Origin: an uncultured Pelagibacteraceae bacterium
GTDB lineage: Bacteria > Pseudomonadota > Alphaproteobacteria > Pelagibacterales > Pelagibacteraceae
Reading direction: 5' to 3'
Assembly: GCA_902580565.1 (NCBI GenBank)
Contig: CACHLD010000002.1
Span: 1 to 48,000, forward strand
DNA: 48,000 nucleotides
Part shown: positions 25,436 to 34,725 of the stretch, piece after piece
Layout: each line of letters opens with the position of its first letter
Position numbering within the stretch: the first letter of the stretch is position 1
Notes under the pieces: generated by a model
Databases searched by the model: none
What the model saw: only the letters and a program-made list of their open reading frames with translations
What the model was told of the DNA's origin: nothing
Made by a program: the position numbers and the translations under genes

Positions 25436-26698
25436 TTAATTATAATAAAAGATTGAACACAATAGGAAAGTTGCAAAATATAAGTTTACGAAAACAACAT
25501 TTTCAAATTTAATTTTAGGTTCTTTTAAGAAGAAAAAGACGATTAATAATAACATTATTGGATCGAAAGTTTCTTGATATAGAGGATAAATAAAAAAAGA
25601 TAATATTAGAAAGTATAAAATAATATAAAAATTATCCTTTCTACTAAACAGAAAGATAGTTGGCCAAAGAAATAAAGCAGATAAAAATAAGAAAGTTTTT
25701 TGAAGCATACTATTTTCAAAAAGTATTAAAAACAACTTTCGAATTGCTCCACCGCCATCAAAATTACTATGAAAATCAAATTCAGGCCTTACATAAAAAA
25801 ATTCTAAATAAAATATAAAAAACAATATAAAAATAATAGAAGCAAAGAATATTTTGTTAACTAACATCTTTTTTATATGAAGAATAAAATCTTTATTAAA
25901 AAAAATAAAAGGAATAAAATATATTGACATAATTGTAATAGAGAAAATTAAATTATCCCATAAAACTATATTAAAGTTATGAAGTTCGTTATGTGAAGGA
26001 GGAAATATTCCTTTCCAAGTAAATATTAAGTAAAAATAAGGAAAAGAAAAAAGAAGATAAAGTAAAATTAATGTCATTTTTTTTCCAAATTTTTGATTTG
26101 AAAAAAATATCTTAATAAAAAAAATTAAAGGAATTACTAATAGTTTTTGGTCAAAATATACACATAAAGAACTAAAGAAAACAAGTAAGAATAAATTTTT
26201 ATTTGAATTATTCTTTTCATAGTCTAAAAAGAAAATAATAGCGATTAGTACGCTTATTATCCCAAAATTTTCTTCTAATCCCCAAAAACCTGAAGTTCTG
26301 TAGTAGGGGCTTAATAAAATTGTTACTGCGATGACTGCTAAAAGTATCTTATTAGTTCTATCGAATTTTTTAATCAAACAATAGAAAAACAGAATCGGCG
26401 AAATTATCGAGATTAAAAAAACACTAAGTCTAAATGTTTCTATATTTGTAGTTAATGGATTTAAATATTTATGTAATAAATATAAAAGAGGTGGCCTGTT
26501 ACTATATATTTCTGGATGATTAATACTTTTAATAGTCTCATTGTTTAGATAAATTTGAACGTTTTTCCATACGTGACCTAAATCTCCTGAGTAAAAACCT
26601 GCCCCAGCAGCATTTTCATTTAAATAAAAACCAAGAAAATAACTCGAGGCAGTTAAAAAAATTAATAGATATATAAAAATTTTTTTTTGATAATTCAT
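25436..26698 (-). CDS. GT-C-like integral membrane glycosyltransferase (putative)
   Basis: A 420-residue, very hydrophobic protein with roughly ten to twelve membrane helices. After the first helix the loop YSGDLGHVWKNVQIYLNNE carries an Asp and His in the position where GT-C enzymes have their acidic catalytic motif, and SNRPPLLYLLHKYLNP follows, like the loop after it. GT-C enzymes take sugars from polyprenyl phosphate. The adjacent GtrB-like gene would make that donor. The family assignment rests on topology and the first loop, so other polytopic proteins are possible. Confidence 0.6.
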   Translation of the reverse strand: MNYQKKIFIYLLIFLTASSYFLGFYLNENAAGAGFYSGDLGHVWKNVQIYLNNETIKSINHPEIYSNRPPLLYLLHKYLNPLTTNIETFRLSVFLISIISPILFFYCLIKKFDRTNKILLAVIAVTILLSPYYRTSGFWGLEENFGIISVLIAIIFFLDYEKNNSNKNLFLLVFFSSLCVYFDQKLLVIPLIFFIKIFFSNQKFGKKMTLILLYLLFSFPYFYLIFTWKGIFPPSHNELHNFNIVLWDNLIFSITIMSIYFIPFIFFNKDFILHIKKMLVNKIFFASIIFILFFIFYLEFFYVRPEFDFHSNFDGGGAIRKLFLILFENSMLQKTFLFLSALFLWPTIFLFSRKDNFYIILYFLILSFFIYPLYQETFDPIMLLLIVFFFLKEPKIKFENVVFVNLYFATFLLCSIFYYN

Positions 26699-26752
26699 AA
26701 CATTTATTATATTTCTTAGACTATTTTAGATTTATTTCAATTAATCTATTGT

Positions 26753-27316
26753 TTGAGAAAAATTACTTCTTACAATAACAACTTTATGAAAAATCAAAAA
26801 TTATATACAACAAGACCTAATATAATTTCATTTTTTTATTTTTTAACAATTTATTTAAACATAATCAAAATTGGAAAATTTAATAAAAAGAAAAAAATTT
26901 TAGATTTTGGATCAGGACTAGGTTATTTAAAAAAGATAAATTTAAAATTTAAAAATCCTTCAAAAATTACAAATTATGACAAAATTAATAAATTGTCAGA
27001 AATTAAAAGATGGGATGAAAAAAAATACGATACTATAGTTTTTTGTCAAAGTGCTTACATGCTTTCTAAAAAAGAATTAAATTCAGTCTTAAAAAAGATT
27101 AAAAAAATTAATCCAAAAACTGAATTAATTGTTGCTTTAAGTTGTAGATCTTTTTTAAATAGATTTATGAGTAAAATTTTAGGACACAGTGATGCCTATA
27201 CAGGACTGAAATTAACACCTAAAATAGAAGAGGAGATATTTTTAAAAAGATGTAAGATAATCAGAAGAATTAATTTTTTAAATTTGTACAAAGTTTTTCT
27301 TTTAGAATTGAGGTAA
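26753..27316 (+). CDS. small class I SAM-dependent methyltransferase-like protein
   Basis: A 187-residue protein with motif I KILDFGSGLGYL (about residues 48-59), NYDKIN as the likely acidic motif II, and KYDTIVFCQS as post-II/IV. It is shorter than typical methyltransferases and lacks a strong C-terminal substrate domain. The start could be TTG at 26753 or ATG 11 codons later (26786); no SD decides. It is last in the glycan block and converges with the SET gene with no gap. Its acceptor is unknown. Confidence 0.65.
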   Translation: MRKITSYNNNFMKNQKLYTTRPNIISFFYFLTIYLNIIKIGKFNKKKKILDFGSGLGYLKKINLKFKNPSKITNYDKINKLSEIKRWDEKKYDTIVFCQSAYMLSKKELNSVLKKIKKINPKTELIVALSCRSFLNRFMSKILGHSDAYTGLKLTPKIEEEIFLKRCKIIRRINFLNLYKVFLLELR

Positions 27317-27784
27317 TTATTTCAAAATTTTTTTTGTTTTTTTGAACTTTTTTAATCTCCATCTTGACTCTTCTCTAATAATATAGCCTACACATTTTTT
27401 TGACCCACATTTGCAAGGAAAATCTTTAAAATCTTTATCAAAACTAAATCCATAATCGTATGAGAGTTCTTCTCCTTTTTTTATATCCCGAATAGCGTAA
27501 ACCCAAACCTTTAAGCCTGTTCCAAATACTTCACAATTAGGATCACAAGAATGATTTATCAATCTAGCAGTATTGTATTTGAAATCTCCATCAAGATCAT
27601 ATTTTTTGTTAATATTAAAAAGATAAATTGCTTTTTCATTATCAAATTTTGCATTCTTCTCAACATGTTTTTTAGTAACAATTTTTCCTTTATACTCAAT
27701 AATTCTTGTTCTATCTTTTATATCACGTTTAGCATATAGCCCTCTATTATCTATTTTTGATTTTTTAATTTTATATAACTTCAC
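27317..27784 (-). CDS. SET-domain protein-lysine methyltransferase
   Basis: A 155-residue protein that is nearly all SET domain. GLYAKRDIKDRTRIIEYKG opens it; ARLINHSCDPNC (74-84) with Asn77/His78 forms the SAM-binding pseudoknot; GEELSYDYGF (105-113) has the catalytic-type Tyr109. Cys80 and the CxCx4C cluster (Cys124, Cys126, Cys131) reproduce the post-SET zinc site of eukaryotic-type enzymes. It would methylate lysine on a protein; the target is unknown. The GTG start overlaps the dapE TGA (GTGA), making it the last gene of the rpmH-to-dapE operon. SET genes are uncommon in alphaproteobacteria and may be transferred. Confidence 0.9.
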   Translation of the reverse strand: MKLYKIKKSKIDNRGLYAKRDIKDRTRIIEYKGKIVTKKHVEKNAKFDNEKAIYLFNINKKYDLDGDFKYNTARLINHSCDPNCEVFGTGLKVWVYAIRDIKKGEELSYDYGFSFDKDFKDFPCKCGSKKCVGYIIREESRWRLKKFKKTKKILK

Positions 27785-28938
27785 TTAAAATACTCTATCA
27801 AAATATTTTTATAAATATCTTTAAGTCTTTTTAAGTCAGAGATAGAAACACACTCGTCTATTTTATGCATTGTTTTATTTACAAGACCAAACTCTAGACA
27901 AGGAGAGATTTTTTTTATAAATCTTGCATCAGATGTACCTCCAGTCGTAGAAAATTTTGGATTAATATTAGTTATCCTTTTAATTATTTTCCTAGCCATC
28001 AATATTGTTTTATTAGGCTTAGTTAAAAAAGAGTCGCCGTTTTCTAAATAACTAACTTTATATCTACATTTGTTTTTTTTACATAAATTTTTAATTACTA
28101 AATTAATCTTTTTTTTTAATGAGTTTGATGTGTGCAAATTATTATATCTTATGTTAAATTGAGCTTCAGCTTTTGCAGGAATAACATTATGAGCCTTGTT
28201 TTTAACAAATACTCTCGTAAACTCTAAGTTTGAGGGCTGAAAGTTTTTATTTCCATTATCTAATTTTTTTTCTTTCAATTTTTTACATATATTTATTAGA
28301 GTATTTATTGGGTTATTTAAAAGTTGAGGATATGCTACGTGTCCTTGAATTCCTAAAATTTCAATTTTTCCTGAAAGACTGCCTCTTCTTCCGATTTTGA
28401 TCATTTCTCCCAATTTGTTGGGATTAGTTGGCTCACCGATAATACAAAAATCAATTTTTTCCCTCTTTCTTTTTAAATATTCTACAACTTTTTTAGTTCC
28501 ATTAATCGCATAGCCTTCCTCATCACCAGTAATAAGAAAACTAATTGATCCATCAAATTTGTGATTACCTTTCAGAAATTTGTCAACGGCTGCTACAAAA
28601 CACGCTATAGAGCTTTTCATATCATTAGCTCCTCTGCCGATTAAATATTTTTTTTTCACAACAGCTTTAAAAGGATCTACAGTCCAATCATTTATATTTC
28701 CTGGAGGAACTACATCAGTGTGGCCCGCATAACAAATATTTGGACTTTTATTACCTAGTCGCGCGTACAAATTTTTAATAGGTTTGCTTTTTTTATCTTT
28801 AAATTCTAAAATTGTAGTTCTAAAACCCAAGACCTTAAGTTTTTTCTTTAAAAATTTAATTGCCCCAGCGTCTTTAGGAGTAACGCTTGGAAATCGAATT
28901 AGATCTTGAGCTAATTTCAATTCATTAATATTAGACAT
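27781..28938 (-). CDS. dapE: succinyl-diaminopimelate desuccinylase
   Basis: A 385-residue M20 zinc hydrolase releasing LL-diaminopimelate from its N-succinyl form. Motifs are CYAGHTDVVPPGN with the first metal His/Asp, GRGANDMKSSIACF with the bridging Asp, GDEEGYAINGT with the catalytic Glu pair, GRRGSL, and GGTSDARF plus the late MHKIDECV His. The product feeds lysine and peptidoglycan. It directly follows dapD: the dapE ATG and the dapD TAA share one base. Nothing is missing from the active site. Confidence 0.95.
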   Translation of the reverse strand: MSNINELKLAQDLIRFPSVTPKDAGAIKFLKKKLKVLGFRTTILEFKDKKSKPIKNLYARLGNKSPNICYAGHTDVVPPGNINDWTVDPFKAVVKKKYLIGRGANDMKSSIACFVAAVDKFLKGNHKFDGSISFLITGDEEGYAINGTKKVVEYLKRKREKIDFCIIGEPTNPNKLGEMIKIGRRGSLSGKIEILGIQGHVAYPQLLNNPINTLINICKKLKEKKLDNGNKNFQPSNLEFTRVFVKNKAHNVIPAKAEAQFNIRYNNLHTSNSLKKKINLVIKNLCKKNKCRYKVSYLENGDSFLTKPNKTILMARKIIKRITNINPKFSTTGGTSDARFIKKISPCLEFGLVNKTMHKIDECVSISDLKRLKDIYKNILIEYFK

Positions 28939-29765
28939 TAATCTCTCAATAAATCATTAATTGATGTTTTACTTCTAGTTTTTTCATCAACTTTTTTAAC
29001 AATAACAGCACAATATAGAGATGGACCTTCAGGATTTTTTTTATTTGGCATTGAGCCGGGGACAACAACAGAATAAGCTGGCACCTTACCATAAGAAACT
29101 TTTCCTGTTTCTCTATCAACTATTTTTGTTGAAGCACCAATATAAACACCCATCGATATAACTGCCCCTTCTTCAACTAAAACTCCTTCAGCAATTTCTG
29201 ATCGAGCTCCTATAAAACAATTATCTTCTATTATTACAGGACCAGCTTGTAATGGCTCTAAAACTCCACCTATACCAGCACCCCCAGATACGTGACAATT
29301 TTTTCCAACTTGTGCACATGAACCTACAGACGCCCAAGTGTCTATCATTGTCCCTTCATCGACATAAGCTCCAAGGTTTATAAAGCAAGGCATTAAAACA
29401 ACACCTTTTGCTATGTATGAACCTTTTCTAACGACTCCATTTGGAACATGTCTGTAACCTGCTTTTTTCCAATCGCTTTCATTCCATTCTACAGATTTTC
29501 CAGGGACTTTGTCGTACCAGGTAGTATAAGGACCTTTTGACATAGTCATTTTATTAATTCTAAAACTTAAAAGAATTGCTTTTTTAACCCACTGATTAAC
29601 TCTCCATTTATCACCTTTTCTATCTGCAACTCTTACTTTTCCCTTATCTGTGAGTTCAATTGTTTCTTTAATAGCATCTATAATTTTTTTATCTGAGTTT
29701 TCAGATACAGTATTTCTATTCTCAAAAGCTTCAGTTATTAACTTTTCTAATTCATTTAGTTCCAT
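28938..29765 (-). CDS. dapD: tetrahydrodipicolinate N-succinyltransferase
   Basis: A 275-residue left-handed beta-helix acyltransferase that adds succinyl from succinyl-CoA to tetrahydrodipicolinate. The hexapeptide repeats run through [30 protein letters not shown] and [28 protein letters not shown]. Length matches E. coli DapD. It is coupled to dapE and to the HAD gene upstream (14-base overlap), completing the succinylase branch of lysine biosynthesis. Confidence 0.96.
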   Translation of the reverse strand: MELNELEKLITEAFENRNTVSENSDKKIIDAIKETIELTDKGKVRVADRKGDKWRVNQWVKKAILLSFRINKMTMSKGPYTTWYDKVPGKSVEWNESDWKKAGYRHVPNGVVRKGSYIAKGVVLMPCFINLGAYVDEGTMIDTWASVGSCAQVGKNCHVSGGAGIGGVLEPLQAGPVIIEDNCFIGARSEIAEGVLVEEGAVISMGVYIGASTKIVDRETGKVSYGKVPAYSVVVPGSMPNKKNPEGPSLYCAVIVKKVDEKTRSKTSINDLLRD

Positions 29766-30417
29766 TTATCTCCTTTAAAAATTTTGCAAGTTTATCAGTT
29801 CTATAATTTACAAATTCTGCATCTGAAAATTTTGCAGCCCAAGGCTCATTATTTTTTATCCAAACAGTTTTCATGCCTAATTCATGCGCTGGTTTTAGAT
29901 TTCTTGCTATATCCTCAAAGAATATACAATATTGTGGCTCAATTTTGTAATTTTCTATTAATTTTTTGTAAGGTTCTTTTGATGGTTTAGGAATAAAATC
30001 AGAGTCCCGAATATCAAAAATTCCATCAAAAAGCTTATCTATACCAATTCTTTTTGTCACATTTTCAGCATGAGCTCTTGAACCATTGGTAAATATAATC
30101 TTTTTGCCTTTTAGCTTTTCAATTTCTTTTTTTAGGATCTCGTCTTTATCTAAAAAATCAAGATCAACATCATGAACAAACTCTAAGAACTCATCAGCAT
30201 CAATTTTATGATTTTTAATCATACCATTTAAAGTGGTGTTGTATTCCTGAAAATAATTTTTTTGTATTTTTCTTGCTTCTACTGAGTTGATATTGAGTTT
30301 TTCTGAAATAAACTTCGTCATTTTTTTATCTACTTGTTCAAAAACTTTAGTAGCACCGTCATACAAAGTGTTATCTAAATCAAATAACCAATATTTTATA
30401 TTTTTAAGATTATTCAT
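29752..30417 (-). CDS. HAD-family pyrimidine 5'-nucleotidase
   Basis: A 221-residue haloacid dehalogenase-fold phosphatase. Motif I is [10 protein letters not shown] (Asp13, Asp15), motif [12 protein letters not shown], motif III Lys in [10 protein letters not shown], and motif [13 protein letters not shown]. This subfamily (SSM1/Sdt1-like) dephosphorylates pyrimidine nucleotides and is conserved beside argB and dapD in alphaproteobacteria. The start overlaps argB by 4 bases. Exact substrate is by family only. Confidence 0.88.
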   Translation of the reverse strand: MNNLKNIKYWLFDLDNTLYDGATKVFEQVDKKMTKFISEKLNINSVEARKIQKNYFQEYNTTLNGMIKNHKIDADEFLEFVHDVDLDFLDKDEILKKEIEKLKGKKIIFTNGSRAHAENVTKRIGIDKLFDGIFDIRDSDFIPKPSKEPYKKLIENYKIEPQYCIFFEDIARNLKPAHELGMKTVWIKNNEPWAAKFSDAEFVNYRTDKLAKFLKEINGTK

Positions 30418-31283
30418 TTTCTTATTAACGTACCAGAGCCAGTGTCAGAAAATATTTCATGAAGTATTGAATGAGGTTTTCTTCCATCAAGAATAACTAC
30501 ACCTCTCACTCCATTTTTAACTGCATCTACACAATTTTCTATTTTTGGAATCATACCTCCTTCGACTATTTTCCATTTTATCAAATTTTCAATATCAAAA
30601 GGCTTTATCTCTGAGATAAGTGTCTTTTTATCATCATAAACCCCCTCTACATTTGTCATTAATATTAGCCTTCTAGACTTAAGTTTTTTAGCTATAGCAC
30701 TTGCAGCAGTATCTCCATTTATATTGAAAGTTTGATTATTTTTACCTAGGCCTAACGGAGCAATTATTGGAATTTTATTTTGGTTTAAAGCATCTTCAAT
30801 CAAATTTATATTAATCTTCTTTGGAATTCCTACAAACCCCAATTCTTCCCTTTCTGGTTTAACTTCAATTATATTGTCATTTTTTGTATGAAAGGAAACG
30901 GCAACAGAGCCTAATTCTTTAAGAGAATTTACAATATCTTTGTTAAAATCTATTAATACTTCTTCGACTGTATCTATTATATCTTTATTAGTTACCCTTA
31001 AACCGTTAATAAATTTTGAATCAATCTTTTTTTTATCTAACTCTCTTTTAATCCTTGGACCACCTCCATGAACTACAATTATAGAAAGACCTAGTTTGTT
31101 TAATACATGAATATCTGAAATAAAATTATTAAATACATTTCTATCAATTAATACGTTGCCCCCATATTTAATAACAATATTTTCTTTCTCATATTTTGAT
31201 ACATATTTTTGAACAATATTGATATCTGGAGCTTTTTCTGGCCAAAAACTTTTTATCTCTTCTAAAGAAATTTCTTTTGCCAT
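30414..31283 (-). CDS. argB: acetylglutamate kinase
   Basis: A 289-residue kinase phosphorylating N-acetylglutamate, step two of arginine synthesis. Visible are IVIKYGGNVLID, VVHGGGPRIKRELDK, the glutamate-binding NGLRVT, INGDTAASAIA and the late VVILDGRKPHSILHEIF. It starts one base after the yidC stop. ArgJ, the acetyl-recycling enzyme of the same pathway, is at 45900. Confidence 0.95.
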   Translation of the reverse strand: MAKEISLEEIKSFWPEKAPDINIVQKYVSKYEKENIVIKYGGNVLIDRNVFNNFISDIHVLNKLGLSIIVVHGGGPRIKRELDKKKIDSKFINGLRVTNKDIIDTVEEVLIDFNKDIVNSLKELGSVAVSFHTKNDNIIEVKPEREELGFVGIPKKININLIEDALNQNKIPIIAPLGLGKNNQTFNINGDTAASAIAKKLKSRRLILMTNVEGVYDDKKTLISEIKPFDIENLIKWKIVEGGMIPKIENCVDAVKNGVRGVVILDGRKPHSILHEIFSDTGSGTLIRK

Positions 31284-32966
31284 TTAATTAGTTTTAACTT
31301 TTGTCTTTTTCATTATCACCCACTGTTGTGCAATGGTTAAAATATTATTTATAGTCCAGTACACTACTAATCCTGAGGGGAAAGAAGCTAAAATAATTGT
31401 TAGAAAAAGAGGGAAGAATGCAAAAATTTTTGCTTGCACAGGATCTGTAGGTGCTGGATTTAATTTTTGCTGAACCCACATTGAAGCTCCCATTAATATA
31501 GGCCAAATACCTATTATCAAAAAGCTAGGGGGATCCCACGGAATTAATCCAAACATATTAAATATTGAGGTTGGATCTTTATCAGACAAATCTTTTATCC
31601 AGCCAAAGAACGGCTGATGTCTCATTTCTAACGATATGAAGAGCATTTTATAGATAGCAAAAAAGAAAGGTATTTGTATCAACACTGGCAAGCATCCTGA
31701 AGCGGGATTTATTTTTTCTTTTCTGTAAAGAGCCATCATTTCTTGCTGTAGTTTAACCTTATCTTCTTTGTGTAGTTCTTTTAATCTCATCATTTCTGGC
31801 TGAACTGCTTTCATTTTAGCCATTGATCTAAATGAGTAATTAGCCAGTGGAAAAAATATTAGCCTTATAGCAATTGTTATAATTACTATCGCAACACCAA
31901 AGTTTCCAGAATATTTAAATAGATAATCTATTACAAAAAAAAGTGGTTTAGTGAAAAAGTAAAACCACCCCCAATCTATAACTAAATCAAACTTATTTAT
32001 ATTTTCGTTTTTAGCATACGAGTCTATTGTTTCTACCTCTTTAGCAGCAACGAATAATCTTACATCGCTTGAAGCACTGGAAGAGGAATTAATTGTAGTT
32101 GGATTGTTTAAAATATAATTAGCTTTAAAAGAATTATTATACAAAAATGTTGATTTAAAATTTTCCTGAACAGGTGGCACTAATGCCATCACCCAAAATT
32201 TATCTGTAATACCTAACCATCCTTCGTTAGCATCTCTTACTATTTTATTCTCTTCAATATCATCGTAATCATCTTCTTTTAACTCCTCATCGAAAACACC
32301 TATAAATCCTTCATGAGAAATATAAAAATTTTGTATATCATCAGGTATCTTATTTCTAGTTATCTGAGCGTATGGATAAAGATCAATAGATTTTTTTGTA
32401 TTGTTTTTAACCTGTTGAGTAATTCTGAAGAGGAATTTATCGTCTAATTTGATTATTTTTTTAAATACTATTCCATTTCCATTATTCCATTCTAAAGTGA
32501 CGGACTGGTTATCTTTTAAAATATTATTACCAACAACATTCCATACCGTTTCTTTATTTGGTACTTTTATTTCGTTATTAATACTTGTCCATCCAGTTTC
32601 AGCATAAAAGCCATCTTTTGTTTCGGCTGGATTTAAAAATTCAACATTCTTTTTATTTTGTAAATTTTGTTTATGATTTTTGAAAGAAATGTCATCTATA
32701 AGACCTCCTTTTAATGATAGAGATCCAATAATATTGTTGTTTTCAATTTTGATTCTTTTTGATTTCGCTATAGAATCTTCTCTAGAAATTTTTTTAACTT
32801 TTAAAGAATTATCTACACTAGGAGTAATTTGATTTTCATTTTTTTTAATTACTTGATTTTGAGAAACACTTTTATCAGATTGTTTGGGTGTTTCAAAGAA
32901 AGCCGCCCAGAAAAGCAAAACGGACATTGACAAAGCTATAGCTATAAAAACATTTTTGTTGTCCAT
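31284..32966 (-). CDS. yidC: membrane protein insertase YidC
   Basis: A 560-residue inner-membrane insertase. An N-terminal helix (about residues 7-25) is followed by a large periplasmic domain, and the conserved C-terminal five-helix core begins near YSGNFGVAIVIITIAIRLIFFPLANYSFRSMAKM, whose Arg is the hydrophilic-groove residue, and continues through NPASGCLPVLIQIPFFFAIYKML and FPSGLVVYWTINNILTIAQQWVIM. It inserts proteins with SecYEG or alone. The order rpmH-rnpA-yidD-yidC is classical; engB, which often follows in alphaproteobacteria, is absent between yidC and argB. Confidence 0.96.
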   Translation of the reverse strand: MDNKNVFIAIALSMSVLLFWAAFFETPKQSDKSVSQNQVIKKNENQITPSVDNSLKVKKISREDSIAKSKRIKIENNNIIGSLSLKGGLIDDISFKNHKQNLQNKKNVEFLNPAETKDGFYAETGWTSINNEIKVPNKETVWNVVGNNILKDNQSVTLEWNNGNGIVFKKIIKLDDKFLFRITQQVKNNTKKSIDLYPYAQITRNKIPDDIQNFYISHEGFIGVFDEELKEDDYDDIEENKIVRDANEGWLGITDKFWVMALVPPVQENFKSTFLYNNSFKANYILNNPTTINSSSSASSDVRLFVAAKEVETIDSYAKNENINKFDLVIDWGWFYFFTKPLFFVIDYLFKYSGNFGVAIVIITIAIRLIFFPLANYSFRSMAKMKAVQPEMMRLKELHKEDKVKLQQEMMALYRKEKINPASGCLPVLIQIPFFFAIYKMLFISLEMRHQPFFGWIKDLSDKDPTSIFNMFGLIPWDPPSFLIIGIWPILMGASMWVQQKLNPAPTDPVQAKIFAFFPLFLTIILASFPSGLVVYWTINNILTIAQQWVIMKKTKVKTN

Positions 32967-33227
32967 TTAATTTTCCTTCTTTAGATCTTTTTTATTTGGT
33001 ACTAGATCTAGACCAGAGTCACCGCCCAGTAACTTAAACGGGTGACATGTTATTATTCTTTTCACGCCTAGAATTGTACCTTTAATTAATCCATGAATTT
33101 TCAAAGACTCAATATAGTAGTCAGAGCAAGTCGGTAAATACCTGCATCTATTTCCTAAAATAGGTGAAATAAAATACTTATAAAATTTTATTAAACAAAT
33201 ATTTAAAAATGTAATTATTCTAATCAT
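32967..33227 (-). CDS. yidD: membrane protein insertion efficiency factor YidD
   Basis: An 86-residue protein with the YidD core: FYKYFISPILGNRCRYLPTCSDYYIESLK with its conserved Cys pair, then HGLIKGTILGVKRIITCHPF and GGDSGLDLVP. The amphipathic N-terminal helix attaches it to the inner face of the membrane, where it assists YidC. It overlaps rnpA by four bases and is followed directly by yidC. Confidence 0.95.
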   Translation of the reverse strand: MIRIITFLNICLIKFYKYFISPILGNRCRYLPTCSDYYIESLKIHGLIKGTILGVKRIITCHPFKLLGGDSGLDLVPNKKDLKKEN

Positions 33228-33574
33228 TTACTTAATTTTTTAAAATTCTTTGTCATTTCAGTCATAAGAATACTTTGTTTTTCTGTGTAAGCTTTTGGTT
33301 TTCCAAAAACTATATAAGTATAATCTCTGTTAATTGCACCTCTTTTTTTAAGCAATTTTTGAACAATAGCTTTTAATTTTCTTCTAATTTTGTTTCTTTT
33401 AACTGCATTACCAATTTTTTTTTTCATCACAAAACTTATAATTAAACTATTTTTAATTTTTGGATTAAAAAAGTTTTTTGCTGCAAAAATGGAAAAATAT
33501 TCCGTATGAAATTTTTTTTCCTTAAGGGCTTTTTTAAATTGGTTGCTTTTTTTTAAACTCTCAAGCTTAACCAT
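33224..33574 (-). CDS. rnpA: ribonuclease P protein component
   Basis: A 116-residue basic protein that helps the RNase P RNA trim tRNA 5' leaders. The RNR-type signature is KKKIGNAVKRNKIRRKLKAIVQ, and the N-terminal LKKSNQFKKALKEKKFHTEYFSIFA fits the family. It starts 10 bases after the rpmH stop. Confidence 0.94.
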   Translation of the reverse strand: MVKLESLKKSNQFKKALKEKKFHTEYFSIFAAKNFFNPKIKNSLIISFVMKKKIGNAVKRNKIRRKLKAIVQKLLKKRGAINRDYTYIVFGKPKAYTEKQSILMTEMTKNFKKLSK

Positions 33575-33584
33575 TAAATGATTA

Positions 33585-33719
33585 TTAAGTTGATATTGTT
33601 TTTCTGCCTTTAGCTCTTCTTCTTGCTATAAGCTGTCTTCCAGTTTTAGTTGACATTCTTGCCCTAAAACCGTGCCTTCTTTTTCTTACTAAATTACTTG
33701 GTTGATAAGTTCTTTTCAT
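33585..33719 (-). CDS. rpmH: 50S ribosomal protein L34
   Basis: A 44-residue gene read on the minus strand from ATG at 33719 to TAA at 33585. The translation starts [20 protein letters not shown] and continues [20 protein letters not shown], the near-invariant L34 sequence, with a short TIST tail. It is the first gene of the large minus-strand operon that runs to the SET gene and is divergent from the VTT-family gene, whose ATG lies 51 bases away; the promoters must be within that gap. Confidence 0.97.
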   Translation of the reverse strand: MKRTYQPSNLVRKRRHGFRARMSTKTGRQLIARRRAKGRKTIST

Positions 33720-33769
33720 AAATATTTTAAGGTATATATTTTAATTGTTGTCTAATGTACAGGTAAATT

Positions 33770-34492
33770 ATGAGCAAAAGTTTAAAATTATTTTTAGGAA
33801 TGTCTTACATTGTAATCTTATTTTTATTCTTATTCTTAATTTTTTCTTTTATCGAAATTGAAAGGCTTAATGACTTTACATATTATAAGGAATTACAAGT
33901 AATTTTAGACAAAACTGTTAGCAGTAATCTTTTTGTAAATTTGCTAATCTTTTTTTTATTTTGTATTATTTGGGTCTCGCTATTAGGTTTTGGATCACCA
34001 ATATTGTTAATTTCTGGAATATTATTTGGGAAATGGATAGGAACATTTATTTCAGTTTTATCAATTTCAACAGGTGCTTTAATTTTATACTTAATTGCAA
34101 ATTTTTTCTTCAAAGACTTAGTCGAAAGTTTATTTCAAAAAAGATTTTCAAAATATATCCATCTTTTTAAAAAACAAGAATTTAATTATTTTTTAGCTTT
34201 TAGATTAGCTGGAGGACTAGGTATTCCATTTGGCTTTCAAAATATCTTGCCAATTATTTTTAACGTAAATAAATTTAACTATTTTTTCGCAAGTTTTTTA
34301 GGTTTTATACCTGTATTTTTTATAATGAATACTTTAGGAGCTGGTTTGAGTGAATATATTAAGCAAGCTGAAAATTTTAGTTTTATAAACTTGATGATGA
34401 GTAAAGAAATATATATTCCATTAATTATATTTATAATTATTCTTTTTATTACAGGGTTTATAAAAAGAAAAATATTTGATGTTAAAAATTGA
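33770..34492 (+). CDS. VTT-domain (DedA/TMEM64-type) membrane protein
   Basis: A 240-residue integral membrane protein with about six helices. The central region GFGSPILLISGILFGKWIGTFISVLSISTGALILYLIANF, then FRLAGGLGIPFGFQNILPIIFNV and FNYFFASFLGFIPVFFIMNTLGAGL, match the SNARE-associated/VTT fold (PF09335) of the TVP38/TMEM64 group. Some members flip or scramble lipids; this one's activity is unknown. It stands alone before two small genes. Confidence 0.82.
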   Translation: MSKSLKLFLGMSYIVILFLFLFLIFSFIEIERLNDFTYYKELQVILDKTVSSNLFVNLLIFFLFCIIWVSLLGFGSPILLISGILFGKWIGTFISVLSISTGALILYLIANFFFKDLVESLFQKRFSKYIHLFKKQEFNYFLAFRLAGGLGIPFGFQNILPIIFNVNKFNYFFASFLGFIPVFFIMNTLGAGLSEYIKQAENFSFINLMMSKEIYIPLIIFIIILFITGFIKRKIFDVKN

Positions 34493-34520
34493 AAAAATTT
34501 AAAAATGGGGTGTTTTCTTT

Positions 34521-34709
34521 ATGTTTGAAAAACTTAATTGGATTATTTGGTTAATTTTAGTGATTTTGTGGAATTACGGATTTCCAGATGCTACACCTTT
34601 TCAAGATGTAATAGTTGCCGTAATTTTGTCCTTATTTTTCATAATTATTAAATTAATGAGATCAAGGCACTTGCATACAACCAGTTCAAGAAGTAAAAAT
34701 AAGATCTAA
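34521..34709 (+). CDS. small two-helix membrane protein, unknown function
   Basis: A 62-residue protein with two hydrophobic helices (about residues 6-19 and 29-47) separated by NYGFPDATPFQD, and a basic tail (MRSRHLHTTSSRSKNK). A GGGG stretch lies about 10 bases before the ATG. I recognise no family with certainty. It follows the VTT gene by 28 bases, so the two may be one transcript. Confidence 0.6.
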   Translation: MFEKLNWIIWLILVILWNYGFPDATPFQDVIVAVILSLFFIIIKLMRSRHLHTTSSRSKNKI

Positions 34710-34725
34710 TGAAGGAGTACTTATT

